Shown one piece after another: positions 27,043 to 36,260 of a stretch of 62,114 nt of DNA (positions are counted from its first letter, which is position 1; each line of letters opens with the position of its first letter). Source of the DNA: Nodosilinea sp. FACHB-131. Its GTDB lineage: Bacteria; Cyanobacteriota; Cyanobacteriia; Phormidesmidales; Phormidesmidaceae. Location of the stretch: assembly GCF_014695395.1 (NCBI RefSeq), contig NZ_JACJOF010000044.1, forward strand, positions 1 through 62,114. Direction: 5' to 3'. The notes under the pieces are model-generated. The model had not been told where the DNA came from and made no database searches. It was given only the letters and a program-made list of their open reading frames with translations. The position numbers and the translations under genes were made by a program.

Positions 27043-27130
27043 GCCCAAAAATTCAAATTCAGACGGGCGTTTGAAAGCTGCTAGTGCTGAACTTGAGGCT
27101 ACTTGCCGCCGCTGATTTGAGTTGTTATGC
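27043..27130 (+). other. attC-like site (degenerate ends)
   Basis: GCCCAAA ... GTTATGC, 88 bp; each box has one or more departures from RYYYAAC/GTTRRRY. The arms pair well: TTCAAATTCAG.CGGGCG against CGCCGCTGATTTGAG with one bulge. It follows a stop codon by 26 bp. Opposite in direction to the main array. Confidence 0.4.
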
Positions 27131-27184
27131 AGCCGAACCTATTCACAACAACATTAAACTCTTCAACCTGACAATAAAATCAAA

Positions 27185-28609
27185 ATGAAATTATCTGATA
27201 AAGGTTTTACTATCAAAGACTTAGATTTTGGCACAGTTGATGCAGAGGCTGACCGGAGGTTAGCGGAATACTTCATTGACACGCCACAGGTAAACCAAGC
27301 CCTTAGTTTTCGTAGTGCCCATTTTCTTGGTCGAAAGGGAGCAGGCAAGTCTGCAATCTTTACTCAACTCTCACGGTTGGCTACCGAGCGCTATAAAGAA
27401 AGTGTTCGAGTCAGCTTAATGACGCCAGACCAGTATGCTTGGGGTGCAATGAAAGATTACCAAGAGCAAGGCTTACTTTTGGAGCAGGCTCATGCTAACG
27501 CTTGGAAATTTACTATTGCGGTTGATGCCGCAGCAGTCTTGCTAGACGTGCCCCCTGAAAGGCTGAAAGAAAATGCTCAGAAGGCACTAGACCGTATTCG
27601 CAAATTTGTCATAAATAATTTTGGCGAGAATGCACCAACACCAACAAATACGGTAGGAAGGTTATTAAAAGGCTTAAATGCATTCAACCTTGAAGCTTTT
27701 GGGTTTGGTATTGGATTCGAGCGTGACAAACAGCAACAAATATTAACCCCTCAAGTTATTGATTTGCTCCTTGATGCGACGAATGATGTATGTAATGACC
27801 TTGGTGTTATCGTCGCTATAGATCGCCTTGATGACTCATGGGATGGTTCAGACGTATCAAAAAGCTTAATGATTGGTCTTCTTAAAGCAACCAAAGAAAT
27901 AAATGATAAATATTCATTGACTACAGGAAAGGGTATTCATGTAATTACTTTTCTCCGGTCAGACATCTATCAAGGTCTCCAATTTGATGATAAAGATAAA
28001 CATAGAGCAATTGAAGAAGAAATAATTTGGAATCCAGAGCTTTTAAAGGATATGGTTAATGCTCGGCTTCCTAAAGATATATCTGTTGACGATATATTTG
28101 AGGAAGGAGAAATGCGAGGTGGCATTGCGCCTTTTAATTACATAGCGAAACGCACTTTCTTGAGGCCGCGAGAAGTAATTCAGTTTCTTCAAGAGTGTCA
28201 GAAAAGGTCAACATTTGATGCAACAGAAATTTCTAAAGATACCATTAGGGAAGCTGAAGAGCGATACAGTAGTTGGAAGGTAGAAGATCTTAAGCAAGAA
28301 TATCGCCGCCTTTTTCCTGGTTTTGATGATCTTATAGAATCATTACGACAAACACAAAATCGCTATGATTCTGTAGATGAATTTCTGGCCCTTATTGAAG
28401 ATAGAGCTAAAGATCTCTGTCAAGAATACAGTTCACATGAATTGATGAAACGTCTCTTTAATGCATCGATTATTGGTGTCCGGCTTGGTAATGCGGGAAC
28501 TGCCAGATTTCGCTGTGAAGACGCAGATTTACTTCTTCCAGCAACGGGTTCTGTTTATATCCATCAAAGTCTCCATAAGGGACTTAACATTAGGGAGACT
28601 CGATCATAG
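27185..28609 (+). CDS. P-loop ATPase of the Sll1717 type
   Basis: 474 residues. N-terminus DFGTVDAEADRRLAEYFIDT followed by FLGRKGAGKSAIF (Walker A GRKGAGKS, near 49-56), the signature of cyanobacterial Sll1717-type ATPases. Walker B-like VIVAIDRLDDSWDG near 215, an arginine-bearing ITFLRSDIY, and a C-terminal helical part with TFLRPREVIQFLQEC. These ATPases are common in accessory loci; their role is unproven. First of three plus-strand genes that may work together (28700, 29329), and directly downstream of the attC-like site. Confidence 0.65.
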   Translation: MKLSDKGFTIKDLDFGTVDAEADRRLAEYFIDTPQVNQALSFRSAHFLGRKGAGKSAIFTQLSRLATERYKESVRVSLMTPDQYAWGAMKDYQEQGLLLEQAHANAWKFTIAVDAAAVLLDVPPERLKENAQKALDRIRKFVINNFGENAPTPTNTVGRLLKGLNAFNLEAFGFGIGFERDKQQQILTPQVIDLLLDATNDVCNDLGVIVAIDRLDDSWDGSDVSKSLMIGLLKATKEINDKYSLTTGKGIHVITFLRSDIYQGLQFDDKDKHRAIEEEIIWNPELLKDMVNARLPKDISVDDIFEEGEMRGGIAPFNYIAKRTFLRPREVIQFLQECQKRSTFDATEISKDTIREAEERYSSWKVEDLKQEYRRLFPGFDDLIESLRQTQNRYDSVDEFLALIEDRAKDLCQEYSSHELMKRLFNASIIGVRLGNAGTARFRCEDADLLLPATGSVYIHQSLHKGLNIRETRS

Positions 28610-28699
28610 AACGAAAATAAGTTTAAGTGTTTCATCTTAAAAGATCTGGCACTAAGTAGCCAAGTATTTATCTCCAAAATGGAGTTAGAGTCCACCTAG

Positions 28700-29281
28700 A
28701 TGTGCCCCTTAAGCTATCGAGAAAAAAAACGAAAAGAAACTGCTTACCATGAAGCAGGACACATATTTATGTTGGCCTTGTTCAACCACAGGGTTACGGA
28801 TTCCCATATCAGAGAAGTACAAAATGGAGAAATTAAGTTTGAGGGAGAAACCAATTACTCTCCCTGTATAGACCTTACATCTATAAAAGATTTACTGGAT
28901 AAACGCACCTTTGCCTGTATCGCTTTCGCTGGCTCCTCAGCAGAGGATAAGTTTATAGGATGCAAAGATGATTGTGGAATGTCAATATTTGATGGTGGGC
29001 TTGACGATTGGATTCAATATCAAACACTAAGACTTAAAAAAGGATCTCATAAACCGTTGTTAGAGTTGACTAATAAAATAATTGATGAACATTGGCCACT
29101 CGTATCAGAATTAGCAGAAGCTCTTTATCAATCAGGTTCTCTAAACTCTCAAGAAATAGAAGCGATCTTAAACGCTAAAATATCTACATGCCCAGCCTCG
29201 AAATACTTACAGATCAAACGATCTCAATATGAGCACCATCTCAGAAATATAAAACTCGAATTATTCAAAAAATCAGATTAA
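28700..29281 (+). CDS. Stand-alone M41 (FtsH-like) zinc metallopeptidase domain
   Basis: 193 residues. KKRKETAYHEAGHIFMLALF carries HEAGH, and GGLDDWIQYQTL could supply the third (Asp) ligand, as in FtsH peptidase domains. FtsH AAA domain and TM helices are absent. The middle (IDLTSIKDLLDKRTFACIAF AGSSAE in sequence) matches the M41 core helix with ASE.. pattern. A free M41 domain next to a P-loop ATPase could be a split FtsH-like machine. Start ATG has a poor ribosome site; 90 bp after the previous gene. Confidence 0.65.
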   Translation: MCPLSYREKKRKETAYHEAGHIFMLALFNHRVTDSHIREVQNGEIKFEGETNYSPCIDLTSIKDLLDKRTFACIAFAGSSAEDKFIGCKDDCGMSIFDGGLDDWIQYQTLRLKKGSHKPLLELTNKIIDEHWPLVSELAEALYQSGSLNSQEIEAILNAKISTCPASKYLQIKRSQYEHHLRNIKLELFKKSD

Positions 29282-29328
29282 TTATCCCACAGCACATTCC
29301 CAATCAATGGTAAAAAACCTATTGCGAT

Positions 29329-30738
29329 ATGGATAATCAAGCACTAGTTCAGCACTATCAGAAAACGCTATTGGGAAGGCTGCGCTTCAAGCTGCTCCAA
29401 AAAATTACCGGATGTGATTCTGTTCCAGATCCAGAAGCTGTCAAAGAATTTATGTTGAAGAAGCTGGATTCTAATACCCGCATTTGGAATCTCTATGCTT
29501 CAATTTTATTACTCCCTAGTTTTGACTGGAAGTCTTACAGCAATCTAAAGGAACTGGAAGACATAACCACCTTATTAAATCAGATGGAAGATTTTCCATT
29601 AAGGAATAATTATATTGAGCAGGGAGAAGAAGGCCTAAAAGATCAGTGCTTTATAGAGCTTGAAGGATGTCCTAATCCTTTTCCAGAAACAATAGGTGTT
29701 CTAGCTAAACTGTATGAGCTTACAAATGTAGATCATGGATTTGTCTATGAGATATATCTCATGGGGGAAGAGCACTTTCCGGAGCAAATGATTGATTACA
29801 TTCAAGTTCGCGCTTGCAAAAGCCAACCAGATCCCATCATTTGCACTACCCGAATAGATGGCAGAAAGACATCAAACCTAGACTTGATATCGTCTTTGAC
29901 AACAGTTCAAATCGCATTGAAAGTGCTTTCTTATTTGTCAGATTCAACCGCATTGAAAGAGAAGACTAACAAGGAAAAAGAAAAGAGAAATAAGATCATA
30001 AATACTACCAATTTAATACCTATTTCAGAAAATCTTAGCGCAAGATTCCTAAGGCAAAATTCGGGAAATATAGAACTTTCAATAGTGGTTGGAGATGAAA
30101 CATCAGCAGAAGAGTTGAGATCATCATGGCCCAAAATAGATGCTCTCCGCACTCGACTGAGAGAACATCAAGGGACAAATCTAAATCATCTCAAATACTC
30201 CTTACTATACAATTACTATCAAATGCACAAGCATGGCTGGAGCTACAATTTGATTGCCATGAATATCAACTATGATTGTTTAGTGAATCTATGCCAAGCC
30301 GATGATGAGATTATTGACATCAATGCGGAGCGTATAGAGTCAATCAGCCTTGCAAATGCAGTTAGGCTACTTCAATCTGTTCGTATGAAAGAAAATGATA
30401 TTCTAGATTGGCTAATGTCAGGGTTAAAAGACATTCGTAACGGAAATTGTCCCTGGCCTCTCCAGAACGGTCCAGTAGATAAACAAAGAGTTCGAGACTC
30501 TCTTCGGCAATGGAAGAGTGAGGAGTCATCCCAAAAAGTGATTGTGAAAGCACCGCCCGAAGTAAAAGAAGTCCGCATTGACTCCTTAACAGAGGAATCC
30601 CCTGCTTACAAGCGATATAACCAAATCGCAAGAGACTTACTTGAAGAGACCTTTCCAGGTGGTTTCGAGAAATATAATCGTGCGATATCTGAAGCAATTA
30701 GAACAACAGGGTACGTTGGCTACGTACACAAGATGTAG
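29329..30738 (+). CDS. Hypothetical protein, 469 residues, in the ATPase-M41 cluster
   Basis: No domain recognised. Helix-rich, soluble, with an N-terminal MDNQALVQHYQKTLLGRLRF, a long charged stretch (KEKTNKEKEKRNKI) and a VRPPEVKEVR-like linker before a C-terminal helical part (YKRYNQIARDLLEETFPGGF). AT-rich and codirectional with the two genes before it (48 bp gap), so likely co-transcribed. Confidence 0.55.
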   Translation: MDNQALVQHYQKTLLGRLRFKLLQKITGCDSVPDPEAVKEFMLKKLDSNTRIWNLYASILLLPSFDWKSYSNLKELEDITTLLNQMEDFPLRNNYIEQGEEGLKDQCFIELEGCPNPFPETIGVLAKLYELTNVDHGFVYEIYLMGEEHFPEQMIDYIQVRACKSQPDPIICTTRIDGRKTSNLDLISSLTTVQIALKVLSYLSDSTALKEKTNKEKEKRNKIINTTNLIPISENLSARFLRQNSGNIELSIVVGDETSAEELRSSWPKIDALRTRLREHQGTNLNHLKYSLLYNYYQMHKHGWSYNLIAMNINYDCLVNLCQADDEIIDINAERIESISLANAVRLLQSVRMKENDILDWLMSGLKDIRNGNCPWPLQNGPVDKQRVRDSLRQWKSEESSQKVIVKAPPEVKEVRIDSLTEESPAYKRYNQIARDLLEETFPGGFEKYNRAISEAIRTTGYVGYVHKM

Positions 30739-30890
30739 CCCTAATGCGAGCGTAGTTGCAGCACCCCATGTAGGTAGATGTGTGGAGGAAAGGGAAGGGG
30801 GGTGGAAAAAACCGGCTGGATTTTTCCATTTTCGGCAAATCAGACAAAAAATAAACTTCAGATAGTTAGGAAGCCTATCTGGAGGATCAA

Positions 30891-31022
30891 GTGCTCGAAC
30901 TCATTACGTTGATTGCCTTTGTCACTACAATCCTGAACCTCGTTGAGACTTGCCTTAAGCTCTATCGAGAATGGAAGTCAAGTAAGGCGATAGATAAGAA
31001 TCATCAGAATACTCGAACATAA
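30891..31022 (+). CDS. Small one-TM protein, 43 residues, GTG start
   Basis: GGAGG, five bases, GTG: a very good start. The product reads MLELITLIAFVTTILNLVET then CLKLYREWKSSKAIDKN, one membrane helix with a basic tail. It lies 150 bp after the previous gene. Single-pass peptides like this occur as toxins or as anchors, and nothing here decides between them. Confidence 0.45.
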   Translation: MLELITLIAFVTTILNLVETCLKLYREWKSSKAIDKNHQNTRT

Positions 31023-31143
31023 AAGCCCTAAAGTAGTTGTCTTGCACTGCAACTCCTCATCCCATCAGAGTACAGGTGCTAAATGGACGGTATAGCAATT
31101 GTTTCTTGAGTTAACCCGATAGGAGGAAATCCCTCAACACGCT

Positions 31144-33000
31144 TTACCCCACTTTCCCCAACGCCCGATCCAGGCGCTCAGCAAACACCGACCTACGATC
31201 GCAGCTCAACACCAGCACCTCGATCGCCCTGGTCATGGCCACATAGAGCAACCGGGCCTCATCAGCCACATCGTTATAGCGATTCGGCAGATAGCCCACC
31301 CCAGGGATGAACACCACCGGGAACTCTAGCCCCTTGCTCGCATGCATCGTCATCAGCTTGATGCTTTGGGTGGAATGGTCAAAGTTACGGCTGCTGCTGC
31401 TCTGGTTGAGCCAGTCCACGGGCAACCCGGCCTGCTGGAGCTGCTGGAACGCCTTCTCTCCCATCCAGTTGTCGCGGTAGATAATCGCCATCTCATTCCA
31501 GGGGATGCCCCGCTCTTGGAGCTGCTGGGCTCTCTGGATGATGTGATCCACCTCTTCCCTATAGCTCCGGCACTTCACCAGCTCCGGTATCGGCCCCTCG
31601 CGCCCGGCGCTGTTGGGCTGCACCAGCGGCGGCATGTCCTCATCTGGGCTGGTGGGCTGCATGACCTCCTTAGCAAACTCGTAGGCCAGCATCAGCACCT
31701 GGGCGGTGTTGCGGTAGTTGAGCTTGAGGATAGTAGTTCTGCCCTGGGCCTTGATACCGACGCTCTTGAAGCTGAATTCTTTCTTGGCCCGTTTCCCGTA
31801 GAGGTTTTAGGCATCGTCATAGAGCACCAGCAGGGAATCGGTAGAGGGGTTCACCATTTGGGCTACCAGCTTTAACCACTCTGGTGCAAAGTCGTGGCCC
31901 TCATCGACCATCACCGCTCCATACTGCCCGGTGGGAATCTTCCCAGCATCGACGGCGGCCACCACCGCTGCCTCTAGCCGTTGGATATACTCAGCGCCTT
32001 TGTATTGTCGATGATCAGGGCGCGGCAGCTGGTGCTGCTTCAGCACTTCAATACACCAGCCATGGAAATGGCGGACGGTGACTAGCTTAGTGAGCCCCTT
32101 TTCTACCATCAGCGATCGCAGCCGGGAAGCCAGCGCCACGTTGAAGCACAGCACCAATACGGTCTGCATGGCCTCGGCCAGGTGTTGACAGCGGTAGGCC
32201 AGAATCAGGGTTTTGCCGCTACCAGCGACCCCATGAATCACTCGGTGGCCCTCACCTAGGCTGCGGGCTAGCTGCTCCTGCTGTAGGTCCATGACTTTGA
32301 GCACCTGCGGGATAGCGGTCTGTAGGATGTCGGCGGGTTCCTTTGGGAAGAGAGAGAGTTGTTTGGCGGAGATTCGCATTTCTGGGTATAGGTGCCAGCG
32401 AATGCGATCGATCTGCTCGTTGGTTAGCGTGGTGCCAAAGTTGTAGTGGCTCATGGCCCAGAGCTGCTCTTGAAAGGCCCCTGGGTCTACAACCTCGGTC
32501 ATTTCGTCTTTGCAGATGACCAAGTTGGCATGAATCACCTGGCCCAGCGCCAGTTGTGAGTCGAACTGACGGCGGGTGATGTTGGGCAGCACCACACCAT
32601 AGGCGTAGGGGCAAATGAGCTTACCCTGGTAGCGTCCTGAGGGCTGCACTAGCTCCGGGTCTTTCTCCAACAGGGAGCACATAGCCAGGACGTAATCTCG
32701 CGCCTGGACAAGGGGACTATCAACAGTCTTGCGCTGACCTGATTGGGTTTCGATTTCAAACTCATCAGGGTTCGCCGCCTTGATGATGTCTAGCTTCCAG
32801 TCTTTGACCTCCAGCACAAAGAGACCCCGTGAGGGGTGCAGGAGGATGAAATCAGGGTGCAGTGCTTTGGGTCCGACGGGTACGTCATACCAGAGCAGGT
32901 GGTCATCCCCTAGTTTTGCTTCGAGCCGCTGGGCTAGCCGTCGTTCTCCCCCAGTCATGCGAGAGGCGCAGCTGCTGTAAGAGGGGATGAGAGTAGCCAT
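31144..33000 (-). pseudogene. NERD-domain UvrD-like helicase interrupted by one in-frame stop
   Basis: First part (31807-33000, 397 residues): NERD nuclease-related domain (DVPVGPKALHPDFILLHPSR, VLEVKDWKLD), then SF1 helicase motifs I (GVAGSGKTLIL), Ia, II (MVDEGHDF) and III ending LYDDA-stop. The codon after DDA is TAA where SF1 helicases have Gln (DDAQ), one C-to-T from CAA. The same frame then continues NLYGKRAKKEFSFKSVG into LNYRN (motif IV region), MTMHASKGLEFPVVFIPG (V) and LYVAMTRAIEVLVL (VI) to 31144. Everything else is intact, so the loss is recent or the stop is read through. Confidence 0.85.
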
Positions 33001-33209
33001 GGCCTAAAAAAACCCTATGATTGCCCTCAGTATGCCCTTGGGGCAAGGCTTTGGCGGTGATGGTGCAATGGATTTACAGAATCTTGGGGTGATTGGTGGC
33101 GTTGGCCCAAGGCCGGTCTTTGACCATCGCACCCTAGCCGCTCCTCGGGAGCTGTGCTACTTTGGCGGGATGGGGGTCTGTGTGAGTTCCAGACAAGCCC
33201 CCAACTAAA
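33001..33209. other. Intergenic upstream of the helicase pseudogene
   Basis: Promoter side of the minus-strand helicase. The open frame here on the plus strand has no start site or family and is not supported. Confidence 0.35.
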
Positions 33210-33258
33210 AGAGTGCCCCCATATAGGAGTGGGTTAATCTTCTATATGGGGGCGCTCT
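33210..33258. terminator. 17-bp stem hairpin with 15-base loop
   Basis: AGAGTGCCCCCATATAG (33210-33226) pairs with CTATATGGGGGCGCTCT (33242-33258) with one wobble. No T-run. Confidence 0.5.
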
Positions 33259-33362
33259 CATCATTCATTGGCGATCGCTATGTCGGTCAGCCCAAGTCTT
33301 TGCTCTGGAGCAAATTATACCCACACCCCCGTTTGGAAACCGGCGGGCTTTTTATGGCCACA

Positions 33363-33402
33363 AAAAAGCCCCATCGTAGCTACCCAAGATCGGCGGGGGC
33401 TA
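33363..33402 (-). terminator. Intrinsic terminator for the sigma-like gene
   Basis: On the minus strand GCCCCCGCCGATC...GATGGGGC then TTTTTT. The surrounding 75 bp (to about 33440) is about 80% alike to 36138-36215, which sits in the same position behind the nuclease pseudogene. Confidence 0.6.
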
Positions 33403-33543
33403 CCTATTCAGGGTGTATTTACCTTGGGCTTAGCTTGCTCAGGTTGGATGACTAGCGATCGCATAGTAGGTACGGAGCCATAAATGCGAAAGCGATCGCA
33501 GAGGCGCGATCGCTTATGGATTTAGTCTCATTTTTAGGTCAGT

Positions 33544-34134
33544 TTAAGTCTCTAATTTGTGGAATATCCCTCGAAGTTTTTCTAGGATTCGCTTCTTTCG
33601 TTGCCTTAGGGTATCGAGATTGTAGTCACCATAACCCTTCTCTTTTAAAAAAAATTGGATCTCGGCCCATGACTTTTTCTGGATTACCTTAAGGCTCAAT
33701 ATCAATCGTTCCTCTGTTGAAAGATGCTTAAATGCGTAACGGACGCGGAGCATCTGGTCTGTAAGGAACTCTCGATCAGCGTCCTCGTTGGCTGCTAGGG
33801 ACTCTAGGTACTCATCACTGGTATATGTGTACCTAGTCTGGCATCTGCTCAATTCCCGTATGTACCGGTAAGCAACCGAGCATGTCCATGCTGATGGATT
33901 CGTTATGGTACGCCCTTCATAAATTTTGGTAATTGTCCTGATGAAGACCTCTTGGAGAATCGCTGTCTCATCATACTGAGGCCAAAGCTCAAACTGGTGG
34001 AGCTTGCTGCGTATGAAGGGAAATACCGAAGAGGCTTCAGAGCTTTTGGAAATGAGGGTCAGGTAGAAAGAGATGTAAAGCTGTAGCTGGAGAGCCACCG
34101 TCAGTTCATAGAACTCTCTTTGGAAGTTAGGCAT
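33544..34134 (-). CDS. Sigma-70-like (ECF-type) factor
   Basis: 196 residues. Middle part YDETAILQEVFIRTITKIYE then NPSAWTCSVAYRYIRELSR resembles sigma region 2 (DIxQEVFxR...AWLxxIAxNxxxDxxR), and LSTEERLILSLKVIQKKSWA followed by an HTH-like segment ending LRQRKKRILEKLRG resembles region 4. The -10 recognition helix is diverged. Such plasmid-borne factors direct transcription of nearby genes; the divergent gene at 34406 is the obvious candidate. The gene is followed by an intrinsic terminator. Confidence 0.6.
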   Translation of the reverse strand: MPNFQREFYELTVALQLQLYISFYLTLISKSSEASSVFPFIRSKLHQFELWPQYDETAILQEVFIRTITKIYEGRTITNPSAWTCSVAYRYIRELSRCQTRYTYTSDEYLESLAANEDADREFLTDQMLRVRYAFKHLSTEERLILSLKVIQKKSWAEIQFFLKEKGYGDYNLDTLRQRKKRILEKLRGIFHKLET

Positions 34135-34405
34135 ACCCTAACCTCCCCCATTGGTATGGATGTTAACCATGAATCACCGTCCTTTTACAGATAGGCAGCA
34201 GGGGATATATAAGACAATGACGGATAGATCCGTTTGTGACACAAATGATGCTCTATAGTTTGTGAGTACTATTTTTGAGATGTAGTGCTCTTTATGTCAC
34301 ATAACTCCCTCTTTCTTCATTGGTTACTGCTAGTGCCTAAGGAGTCCATAATTGCTTATGAACACTCTGCACTGTGGTGATTCGTTGAATAAAGGAGCTG
34401 TGAAG

Positions 34406-34849
34406 ATGTCTCAACGTCTTCGAAAATTTGGTGGAAGTGATACAAATGAATCGAATGAAGAGTTTGCAGATTTAGATATCAGTGAAATTACGAGATGGAT
34501 AGATAATTCTGAACTGCATCCAGTCGCTGTTGAGTACGGTTTACTTAATATGCTAAAGCGGCCTAGTGAGGCCCAGAATGACCGAATCCAAGAAATTCTA
34601 GAAGAAGCCACCGAAGATAATGCTCTTGGCTTTTGGATAGATGAGATAAATCATATCTTGGGACATAGGCAAGGATGGCTAGATGATAGTTGCAGGAGAG
34701 ATTATGAACTTAGAAAGATGGAGTTGAGTAGTGATGCATTGAGGTTTAAAAGATTATTGGAAAAGAATAATTCAGCAGATCTTTTGCGATTTGTTCAATT
34801 TTACCTGGAAGACCATTCCAATGATAAGAGCAGGAAATGCACAGCTTAG
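34406..34849 (+). CDS. Hypothetical acidic protein, 147 residues, divergent from the sigma-like gene
   Basis: Start ATG at 34406 behind AAAGGAG with 8-base spacing; the frame opens earlier (34352) but without a ribosome site. Acidic and helical: DISEITRWIDNSELHPVAVE, LEEATEDNALGFWIDEINH. No family recognised. Its position opposite the sigma-like gene, with a shared 270-bp promoter region, suggests a regulator or target of that factor. Confidence 0.55.
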   Translation: MSQRLRKFGGSDTNESNEEFADLDISEITRWIDNSELHPVAVEYGLLNMLKRPSEAQNDRIQEILEEATEDNALGFWIDEINHILGHRQGWLDDSCRRDYELRKMELSSDALRFKRLLEKNNSADLLRFVQFYLEDHSNDKSRKCTA

Positions 34850-34932
34850 CTGAACAGAATGCAGGCTTACTTACTGAAAGTATTCAATAGGTAAGCGTTT
34901 TTGCTGATTAGTGAATAATAAAAGCGAAATAA

Positions 34933-34972
34933 CTTCTAAGGAAGGCGTACAGAGATAAACCTTCCTTAGAAG
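34933..34972. terminator. 13-bp stem terminator between convergent genes
   Basis: CTTCTAAGGAAGG / CCTTCCTTAGAAG with a 14-base loop, lying between the plus gene ending 34849 and the minus gene ending 34989; serves both. Confidence 0.65.
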
Positions 34973-34988
34973 CTTTGTTGCTGACTGT

Positions 34989-35132
34989 CTAAATGGCAAT
35001 CGCTAGGATGACCAATAGAGTCATAGTAAATCCGAGAAACATCGAGTATATAGTTGCAAGGGCAATATTCTCGTCTTCGATCTGGCTAGCTTTCTCATTG
35101 GCCTGAAGAAAGCTCTGAAATAGCTTAAGCAT
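34989..35132 (-). CDS. Small C-terminally anchored membrane protein, 47 residues
   Basis: MLKLFQSFLQANEKASQIED then ENIALATIYSMFLGFTMTLL and VILAIAI, with the TM helix at the very end (tail anchor). ATG behind GGAG at good spacing. Convergent with the gene before it; a perfect hairpin lies 29 bp upstream of its start. Confidence 0.55.
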   Translation of the reverse strand: MLKLFQSFLQANEKASQIEDENIALATIYSMFLGFTMTLLVILAIAI

Positions 35133-35160
35133 GATTTTCTCCAAGTTGAATAGGTTAGTC

Positions 35161-35195
35161 ACTGGTTGAAGTGGATTAGATCCACTTCAACCAGT
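35161..35195. promoter_or_regulatory. Perfect 16-bp stem hairpin in a divergent promoter region
   Basis: ACTGGTTGAAGTGGAT, TAG, then the exact reverse complement. It lies between the divergent genes starting at 35132 (minus) and 35301 (plus), so a terminator role is unlikely and an operator or attenuator is more likely. Confidence 0.5.
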
Positions 35196-35300
35196 TTCAT
35201 ATATTTATGAATTAGATATTGACAAAGTGACATTAGCATAGATGTCACATTCAAGAAGGCTTACGCATTGTTAGGTAAGTGGAGTTCATGGAGATTGTCA

Positions 35301-35534
35301 ATGACTAAGGTTCATCGAAAAAGAAGAATCGACGGCAATGGGAATGATTTGTTCAACAGAAGTCAATGGGGATTTGTCGAGAATGAAATAAAGCCTGATG
35401 TTGGAGGAAGAATCAAATATCAAAGTTCTTGGTGGCCTGCCAAAGAAATTAATAATGAGACAATCGGTAGAGGTGAGCGGGTCAAAGTTATAAAGCGGGA
35501 AGGAATTTTTCAGGTTGTAAAGCGTTGTTTGTAA
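35301..35534 (+). CDS. NfeD C-terminal (OB-fold)-like protein, 77 residues
   Basis: ATG behind GGAG. VGGRIKYQSSWWPAKEINNE then RGERVKVIKREGIFQVVKR fits the NfeD OB pattern closely (compare 17897-18310). The usual membrane part is absent. Followed by a 21-bp hairpin at 35641. Possibly works with the small membrane proteins next to it; not shown. Confidence 0.6.
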   Translation: MTKVHRKRRIDGNGNDLFNRSQWGFVENEIKPDVGGRIKYQSSWWPAKEINNETIGRGERVKVIKREGIFQVVKRCL

Positions 35535-35640
35535 CCTCATTAAAAAATGCCAAGATCACCGCCAAACTGTTCAATTCATCTTCTTCCATCATTCAAGGGA
35601 AAACCTATGCCAAGATCACCGCCGTCCGTTCCTAAATAGC

Positions 35641-35687
35641 ACCAAAGTTAAAGCCTGTGAATCTACTTCACAGGCTTTAACTTTGGT
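35641..35687 (+). terminator. Perfect 21-bp stem hairpin
   Basis: ACCAAAGTTAAAGCCTGTGA A, loop TCTAC, exact reverse complement. About 105 bp after the NfeD-like gene. The string ATGCCAAGATCACCGCC occurs twice just before it (35547 and 35607). Confidence 0.6.
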
Positions 35688-35713
35688 TAACATGTATATT
35701 CTGCTACGGACCT

Positions 35714-35824
35714 ATGATTTTATTAAGTAATATGTCCATTTTGATGTTAAAGCGTCAAAAATACCTTGGGTTTGTAGCTACAATCTTGATAGTTCTGTTT
35801 CTAGCGGGTTTGAAGTCTGCGTAG
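35714..35824 (+). CDS. Possible very small TM peptide, 36 residues
   Basis: MILLSNMSILMLKRQKYLGF then VATILIVLFLAGLKSA: one membrane helix. Ribosome site poor. It is followed by a strong terminator at 35896, which supports a transcript here. Confidence 0.3.
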   Translation: MILLSNMSILMLKRQKYLGFVATILIVLFLAGLKSA

Positions 35825-35895
35825 CCAGTAATTTCATAAGTAAGTTACTGGAGCAGGGATGGTCAAGACTCGTTATCCAGAATCACCACACTGCT

Positions 35896-35920
35896 AGTGA
35901 GCCATTAGGCTCACTTTTTT
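35896..35920 (+). terminator. Classic intrinsic terminator
   Basis: AGTGAGCC, ATTA, GGCTCACT, then five more T. Confidence 0.85.
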
Positions 35921-36137
35921 CTGACCAATTCTGCTCCAGCAGTGGCTCTATTTTGATCTAAAGCCTTGAGACTTTCAAGTAAATTCAACACCTTTACCAA
36001 CATATTATTGGTTTTTGAAGATGTGATTTATGGAATATACCCATACTAGCGAAGCTATCGAAGAGTGCACATACCCTAGAGGGTAGGCCAAGGCGTGTCC
36101 TTTATATCTGCGAAAGTTCCACAAAGTATTCTGAAGA

Positions 36138-36177
36138 TAAAAAAGAGCCCCCACCGTAGCTACCAAACTCGGCGGGG
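36138..36177 (-). terminator. Intrinsic terminator of the nuclease pseudogene
   Basis: On the minus strand GCCCCCGCCGAG...GGTGGGGGC then TCTTTTTT. Homologue of 33363-33402; similarity extends to about 36215. 35921-36137 holds no gene. Confidence 0.65.
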
Positions 36178-36260
36178 GCAACTATTAAGGTGCATTTATC
36201 TTGAGCTTAGCTTTCCCGATCGCACTAGCCCGCGATCGCACCACTTAAGCCTCAGCCAAA

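Noticed and set aside
33017..33483. Three short plus-strand frames
   Set aside because: They cross strong hairpins and show no ribosome site or family.
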